A stretch of DNA of 46,947 nt from assembly GCA_023838465.1 (NCBI GenBank), contig JAIVEQ010000033.1, positions 1 through 46,947 on the forward strand. Direction: 5' to 3'. The stretch's first letter is position 1; each line of letters opens with the position of its first letter. Below are positions 42,573-46,947 of the stretch, one piece after another. Position numbers and translations under genes: made by a program. The notes below the pieces were generated by a model. That model did no database searches. It saw only the letters and a list, made by a program, of their open reading frames with translations, and was not told the origin of the DNA. The DNA comes from Candidatus Thiodiazotropha sp. (lineage in GTDB: Bacteria > Pseudomonadota > Gammaproteobacteria > Chromatiales > Chromatiaceae).

Positions 42573-43421
42573 TCAAATATCGATATTGACAATTTTTCGG
42601 ATCATCAACCCACCGATGGCCTCAAGGATGAAGATGATGGTGAGAAAGATCCAACCGAGCAAGTTTGAAAAGATCGGAGCGATATTCTCCCGATCTACGA
42701 AATAGAGTGCACCGATGATGAAAAACGGCAACAGCCCGACCACCCAGCCCTGGAGTATGCCCTGAGAGGTCAACGCCTGGATCTTGCCTTCCATCTCCAT
42801 CTTGCGCCGTAAGCTCAGTGACAGCCGATGAAATATCTCCGACAGGTTACCACCCACTTCATTAGCGATCTGGGTGGCGGTCACGACCAGGTCCAACTCC
42901 TCCGTCTGAACACGCTCCCCCAGGTTGTCCATTGCTTCAGCGAGCGACTTTCCCAGTCGCTGCTCCCGCAGCACCAAAGAGAACTCCTGACTAATGGGTC
43001 CTCTCGTCTCCTTCACCATCATCTCCAGGGCTGAAAGGAACGTCTGCCCGGCAGTCATGCCACTGGCAATCTGCGACAAAGCATCTGGAAGTGCGGCAAT
43101 AAAATTCGCCTTACGCCTGACCTCTAAGCGCATCAACAGCAGCTTGGGCAGCACTAGCAGTGCGATAATCGACAAAGCCACATAGAACAGAGAGCCGGTC
43201 AATAAATAGACTGCAACCGGAAGCACAAGCAGTGAGATGACATTGAGCAAAAAGACTTTTTTTGTATCCACAAACAGGAACAGGTTCTCCAACTTGCTCT
43301 CTGTTCGTTCGGTAAAGACCGATTGATAGCGCTCAAAACCCTGCATGCTGAAGGTAAGCAGCACCCAAATCATCATACTGATACCGGTAAACAGGATAGC
43401 TAATACAATGTAAATATCCAT
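42573..43421 (-). CDS. tadB: Tad pilus inner-membrane platform protein TadB
   Basis: This 282-residue F-domain protein has an N-terminal helix (about 1-25), a helix pair near 60-92 and C-terminal helices (about 220-280). The F-domain includes ALPDALSQIASGMTAGQTFLSALEM, VLREQRLGKSLAEAMDNLGER and ATQIANEVGGNLSEIFHRLS, close to TadB/CpaG. Its ATG shares one base with the stop of the preceding ATPase gene. It pairs with TadC in pilus assembly. Confidence 0.9.
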   Translation of the reverse strand: MDIYIVLAILFTGISMMIWVLLTFSMQGFERYQSVFTERTESKLENLFLFVDTKKVFLLNVISLLVLPVAVYLLTGSLFYVALSIIALLVLPKLLLMRLEVRRKANFIAALPDALSQIASGMTAGQTFLSALEMMVKETRGPISQEFSLVLREQRLGKSLAEAMDNLGERVQTEELDLVVTATQIANEVGGNLSEIFHRLSLSLRRKMEMEGKIQALTSQGILQGWVVGLLPFFIIGALYFVDRENIAPIFSNLLGWIFLTIIFILEAIGGLMIRKIVNIDI

Positions 43422-45115
43422 TAAAGGAAATCGTCCAGGTCAGTGCTGAAAATCGACAGATCCACCGCCACACTGATAGTTTTCAGTTTTTCATAGAAAG
43501 AGGGTACGAATCCGGTAGCGACATATTCGCCTCGCACCTTGCCGTGCTTATCCAACCCTTGTTGCCTGAATTCAAAGATATCCTGTAGTTGGATAGTGTT
43601 GCCCTCGATACCGGTAACTTCAGTTATTTTGGTAATCTTTCTTGAGCCACATGGGTAACGGGTTTGCTGAACGATAATATTGATCGCCGAGGCAATCTGC
43701 TCACGAATCGCTGAGACGGGAAGTTCCATGCCCGCCATCAATACCATGACTTCGAGCCTTGATAGCACATCCCTCGGACTATTGGCGTGAGCCGTCGTCA
43801 GTGAGCCGTCATGACCGGTATTCATCGCCTGGAGCATATCAAGCGCCTCACCACCGCGACATTCACCGACGACTATTCTGTCAGGGCGCATACGCAAGGT
43901 ATTCTTCACCAATTCACGAATAGTGATCGCTCCCCTGCCTTCCAAGTTCGCCGGTTTGGCTTCCAAGGAAACGAGATTGGGTTGGTAGAGTCTTAGCTCG
44001 GCGGCATCTTCAACGCTAATGATACGTTCTCTTTCAGGAATGAAACTCGACAGCACATTAAGCAGGGTCGTTTTACCTGAACCGGTTCCGCCAGATACGA
44101 TGATATTTTTCCGCTGCTCCACACAGACCTTGAGAAAATCGACCATCGCCGGACTGATCGAACCATAGTGAACAATATCACTGAATGTTAATCGCTCTTT
44201 GGCGAACTTTCTGATTGTCAGACTCGGCCCTTTAATAGCCAACGGTGGTATAATGGCATTGACACGTGAACCATCTTTCAGACGGGCATCCACCATGGGA
44301 CTGCTTTCATCAATACGCCTGCCCAGTGGAGTAATAATACGCTCGATCACGGACAGAACAGCCTGGTCGCTACTAAAACTCTCCCCACTATCAACCAGTT
44401 TTCCTGCCCGCTCGATAAAAACCTCTTGATGGTTGTTGACCATGATCTCCGTGATGGACTCATCTTCAAGAAAGCGTTCCAAAGGTCCCAGACCGACTGC
44501 CTCGTTAAGGACGCTGACTCGCAGTTTTGCAATCTCTATATCATCCGGCAGATCCGATGCGAGGCGGCTGATGATCTGGTCGAGGAGCGTCTCCGCTTCA
44601 GCCCTGAGCTGCTCATCCGACATGCTGTGCACATCTTTACGACGTAAATCCATCTCCGAGATCAACTGCTCGTGGATAATCTTTGTCCAATAAATGATTA
44701 TCTTTTGCTGGCTGTTCTGCCCACCTTCGTTGTTGTTATTTAGACACTCAACATGTTCTAAGTGACTAGCCTCTTTTATGTCACCTGCAGCTATTTCCTG
44801 TAACACCTGAGACTGATCTTGAGCAATCTGTATTTCAATTTTCAGGCTGACATCACCAATGGTAATCTCATCATGCTCGGTAAGTGGCCCATAGTTTATG
44901 ACACGCTCCCGATTGACCCAGGTGCCGGTGATACTGCCCAGATCCTCAATATGGATCTGGTCGTTCTGTGCATACAGGGTGGCATGCTTTTTGGCGATAT
45001 GACGGTGTTTAAGCACAAGGTCATTATGGCGTGCACTACCGATCACACACTGGTCGCCCTTGATAGTGTGATGTGTACGGCGTTTCCTTCCCTGCTGATA
45101 CAGAATTTCAAACAT
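43421..45115 (-). CDS. tadA: Tad pilus ATPase CpaF/TadA with N-terminal FHA domain
   Basis: The 564-residue protein drives pilus extension and retraction. Residues about 180-520 are the CpaF-type secretion ATPase: GGTGSGKTT (Walker A, 342-350), RIVVGE (Walker B, 413-418) and GSLTTAHANS (His box, 437-446). Residues 1-95 are unusual for this family. They carry an FHA fold: CVIGSARHNDLVL (23-35), HIAKKHATL (39-47) and LGSITGTWVNRERV (59-72), the phospho-threonine recognition loops. A flexible acidic/Asn-rich linker (about 96-140) joins them. It lies between the secretin and tadB. The FHA module implies phospho-dependent regulation; that is inference. Confidence 0.93.
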   Translation of the reverse strand: MFEILYQQGRKRRTHHTIKGDQCVIGSARHNDLVLKHRHIAKKHATLYAQNDQIHIEDLGSITGTWVNRERVINYGPLTEHDEITIGDVSLKIEIQIAQDQSQVLQEIAAGDIKEASHLEHVECLNNNNEGGQNSQQKIIIYWTKIIHEQLISEMDLRRKDVHSMSDEQLRAEAETLLDQIISRLASDLPDDIEIAKLRVSVLNEAVGLGPLERFLEDESITEIMVNNHQEVFIERAGKLVDSGESFSSDQAVLSVIERIITPLGRRIDESSPMVDARLKDGSRVNAIIPPLAIKGPSLTIRKFAKERLTFSDIVHYGSISPAMVDFLKVCVEQRKNIIVSGGTGSGKTTLLNVLSSFIPERERIISVEDAAELRLYQPNLVSLEAKPANLEGRGAITIRELVKNTLRMRPDRIVVGECRGGEALDMLQAMNTGHDGSLTTAHANSPRDVLSRLEVMVLMAGMELPVSAIREQIASAINIIVQQTRYPCGSRKITKITEVTGIEGNTIQLQDIFEFRQQGLDKHGKVRGEYVATGFVPSFYEKLKTISVAVDLSIFSTDLDDFL

Positions 45116-45120
45116 AATGA

Positions 45121-46239
45121 TCAGTCCAGTATGCTGAATTTCAGCCTCTCTTTGAGTTGATCGATCGTACGATGACTGATGCCCATCAGCCTTTCGGCAT
45201 GTTCATCATAGGTATCTTCCTCTTCCACTACTTCCGGAGTGAGAAAGACCACCATTTCCGACATCTCCTTCTGCACATCATCCGTACTGAACAACCTGCC
45301 AACCAAAGGCAGATCCCCCAGCCCCGGTACCTTGCTGCTGCCCCTGCCCTGTTTGGCTTTCAACAAGCCTGAAATCACAATGGTTTGTCCCGAATTCACA
45401 TTGACAATAGTCTCGGTTTCATTTTTCAAAATGCCAGGTACCCCCAGCACCGTAGTGGACTGATCGATTTCACTGACTTCCGCCTTGATGGTTGTGTAAA
45501 TCTGCTTTTCCCGGTTCGCTCTTGGAGAGATTTCCATTTTGATACCGTACTGTTTGAATTCGACGCTGGTGCCACCGTTGTTACCAATAACAGGTATGGG
45601 ATATTCACCCCCGGAGATAAATTTTGCAGTGCCACCGTTGATACAACTCAGCACCGGCTCGGAAAGCACCACAGCGTCACCGTCGGAAGCGAGTAGATTA
45701 ATTCTCGAAGTGAGCGCCGTAGCAATACCAAAATAGGAGGAAAAGGGCTTGACATTGAGTGGCAGCGCTGCCCCATCTATCGCCGCATTCGGCGACCTGA
45801 ACATTGAGTTAGTGACAAAATCACCCACCGTCGCAAAGGTCGGGCCATTGATATCCTTCGACCAGTCTATGCCGAGCTTTGAAAGCGCACTCTTCCTGAA
45901 CTCCACCATTTTGACACTAATCCTGATCATGCTGTCCATACGCACTCTTTTCTCAGGATCCTGCTCCGCAACCCGTATGTTGTACTGATACTGGCTGCCA
46001 TCCTTGTTCCATAGACGCAGGGATGTACTACCTACTTGCTCACCAATAATCAACAACTCCCGGGTACTGAGTATCTCCACCTTTACGATACCGTCTTTAC
46101 CGATTGCCACCCTGTCCACTTCAACCTTGTCAAGAATATTCACCTCACCCACGAACAGGTCGATGTTTCTTGCACAAACAGCGCCCGATGCAACTATCAA
46201 CAGTAGTGCAATGCCTATCTCCGTGATTTTTCTTATCAC
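45121..46239 (-). CDS. rcpA: Tad pilus secretin RcpA/CpaC
   Basis: Outer-membrane secretin through which the Flp pilus passes. The 372-residue protein has a signal peptide (about 1-23), the pilus N-terminal domain (NIDLFVGEVNILDKVEVDRVAIG onwards, about 25-95), a short N1-like region, and the secretin core with TETIVNVNSGQTIVISGLL and KVPGLGDLPLVGRLF. It is shorter than most RcpA/CpaC (about 450-500), with a reduced C-terminal region. The start is GTG. Its stop is 5 bp before the ATPase start. No lipid-modified pilotin is seen. Confidence 0.92.
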   Translation of the reverse strand: MIRKITEIGIALLLIVASGAVCARNIDLFVGEVNILDKVEVDRVAIGKDGIVKVEILSTRELLIIGEQVGSTSLRLWNKDGSQYQYNIRVAEQDPEKRVRMDSMIRISVKMVEFRKSALSKLGIDWSKDINGPTFATVGDFVTNSMFRSPNAAIDGAALPLNVKPFSSYFGIATALTSRINLLASDGDAVVLSEPVLSCINGGTAKFISGGEYPIPVIGNNGGTSVEFKQYGIKMEISPRANREKQIYTTIKAEVSEIDQSTTVLGVPGILKNETETIVNVNSGQTIVISGLLKAKQGRGSSKVPGLGDLPLVGRLFSTDDVQKEMSEMVVFLTPEVVEEEDTYDEHAERLMGISHRTIDQLKERLKFSILD

Positions 46240-46284
46240 TTGCCGGTTACCCTCAAAATAAAACCAAAAAACCTGATGCAGAGA

Positions 46285-46947
46285 CTAACTTCTGCGTCCG
46301 CCAATGATGTACTCGATCCCTTTTGCTTTTCTGACGACTTTTTTCCTTGGCTTTGCCTTTGGCTGAGGTTTGTTCAACAAGCGCGCCACTGTCATAGGTT
46401 GATCGCTGATCGGTTTGTCATCCTGAGGCGACCTCAATAGAGCAGTGAGCTTACCGATACTCTTAGCAAGCGTGATCTTTTCTGCGACTTCCGGTGTTAC
46501 TTCCACAGTGATCGTTCGAAATGAATCGTCCGTCTGTCTTCCTGTTTTATCGATACGGGTGCGGGGACCGGTAGCCAATACATGGAGATTTTGGATAATC
46601 GGAATGATCTGACCTTTATATTCAATCAATAGATCGATATTATCTTTGGGCTGTAAAAAACCGGATATGGAATTAATCTTATCGACAGTAAAGGCCAACG
46701 CTCTCGTGCCCGGCTTCAACTTGCCGGAAAAGGTCGGCATCACACCACCTTCAAGATGTGCCCATAACAGCGCCCGTCCTTTGGTGATATCGAAACTGAC
46801 TCTTTGTCCGATTGCCGTATTGAAGTTTGATTTGTTGACCGCATTTGCATGAGCATATTTTTTGGGTCTATCCGGGTTTCGCAAAGAAATTAAGGTATTG
46901 ATCGGCCACAGATTCTTCTCTATTTTTGATGTTGAAAAGGCATCAAA
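46285..46947 (-). CDS. rcpC: Flp pilus assembly protein RcpC/CpaB, partial (5' end beyond the window)
   Basis: The frame stays open to the window edge, so the start is outside and at least 220 residues are visible. The SAF-like region (INTLISLRNPDRPKKY, VSFDITKGRALLWAHLEG) is followed by the CpaB domain: PGTRALAFTVDKINSISGFLQPKDNIDLL, then VLATGPRTR, and TITVEVTPEVAEKITLAKSIGKLTALLR. The C-terminus is basic (PKPRKKVVRKAKG). It lies 45 bp upstream of the secretin, the standard rcpC-rcpA order. The N-terminal membrane anchor expected for CpaB is not in the window. Confidence 0.9.
   Translation of the reverse strand, partial: FDAFSTSKIEKNLWPINTLISLRNPDRPKKYAHANAVNKSNFNTAIGQRVSFDITKGRALLWAHLEGGVMPTFSGKLKPGTRALAFTVDKINSISGFLQPKDNIDLLIEYKGQIIPIIQNLHVLATGPRTRIDKTGRQTDDSFRTITVEVTPEVAEKITLAKSIGKLTALLRSPQDDKPISDQPMTVARLLNKPQPKAKPRKKVVRKAKGIEYIIGGRRS

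Overview
The window is a densely packed chromosomal segment of a gammaproteobacterium with moderate GC content. The core genes have gammaproteobacterial form and order: glyA-nrdR-ribD-ribE-ribB-ribH-nusB-thiL-pgpA, xseB-ispA, zwf-pgl-gnd, a large single-chain purL with C-terminal glutaminase, and a speA-speB pair. Together with a di-heme peroxidase, a GAK-type CofD-like protein and a Tad pilus locus, this fits the free-living or symbiotic sulfur-oxidiser-like Gammaproteobacteria (Chromatiales/Sedimenticola-like). That placement is an inference from gene content; no rRNA or marker phylogeny is available here. I see no tRNA, rRNA, CRISPR array or intact transposase.

Layout. 1-381: decayed 3' end of an AidB-type acyl-CoA dehydrogenase. 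495-2218: a tautomerase and an aerobic fatty-acid desaturase. 2483-3691: solitary CofD-like protein. 3844-6039: Crp/Fnr regulator and a membrane-anchored di-heme cytochrome c peroxidase, with two palindromes in the upstream region. 6335-7536: two membrane proteins of unknown function. 7563-11291: zwf-pgl-gnd, the oxidative pentose phosphate operon, containing a dispersed inverted repeat. 11945-15691: NYN/cold-shock fusion, NUDIX hydrolase, exopolyphosphatase, Sco copper chaperone. 16017-18486: parE with a small exported coiled-coil protein. 18733-21013: xseB-ispA and folE2, the latter behind a possibly folded leader. 21095-30594: an aspartyl protease gene and then the riboflavin/thiamine/one-carbon cluster on the minus strand, disturbed at three places: a 294-bp palindromic element between nusB and thiL, a spondin-domain gene on the opposite strand between ribE and ribB, and an inverted heptamer repeat between glyA and nrdR. 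30727-32334: orphan PEP-CTERM/XrtA-type chain-length determinant. 32832-39638: purL-speB-speA. 40147-46947: Tad (Flp) pilus genes running off the window edge, with an FHA-CpaF fusion ATPase.

How the genes work together. ribD, ribE, ribB and ribH give most of riboflavin synthesis, but the GTP cyclohydrolase II half of RibBA has lost two of three zinc cysteines (a RibBX-type protein), so a separate ribA must exist elsewhere. zwf-pgl-gnd supplies NADPH and pentoses. purL, glyA and folE2 feed purine and folate metabolism. speB and speA make putrescine by way of agmatine. The Tad genes encode outer-membrane secretin, ATPase and inner-membrane platform, with accessory lipoproteins.

The most noteworthy signals are the nested-palindrome element at 23370-23663, the FHA-CpaF fusion in a Tad locus of unusual composition, the NYN-CSD fusion, the orphan GAK-type CofD-like gene, the paired palindromes in front of the peroxidase gene, and several intergenic repeats that have replaced normal ribosome-binding leaders. 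I found no clear multi-gene system that is wholly new.
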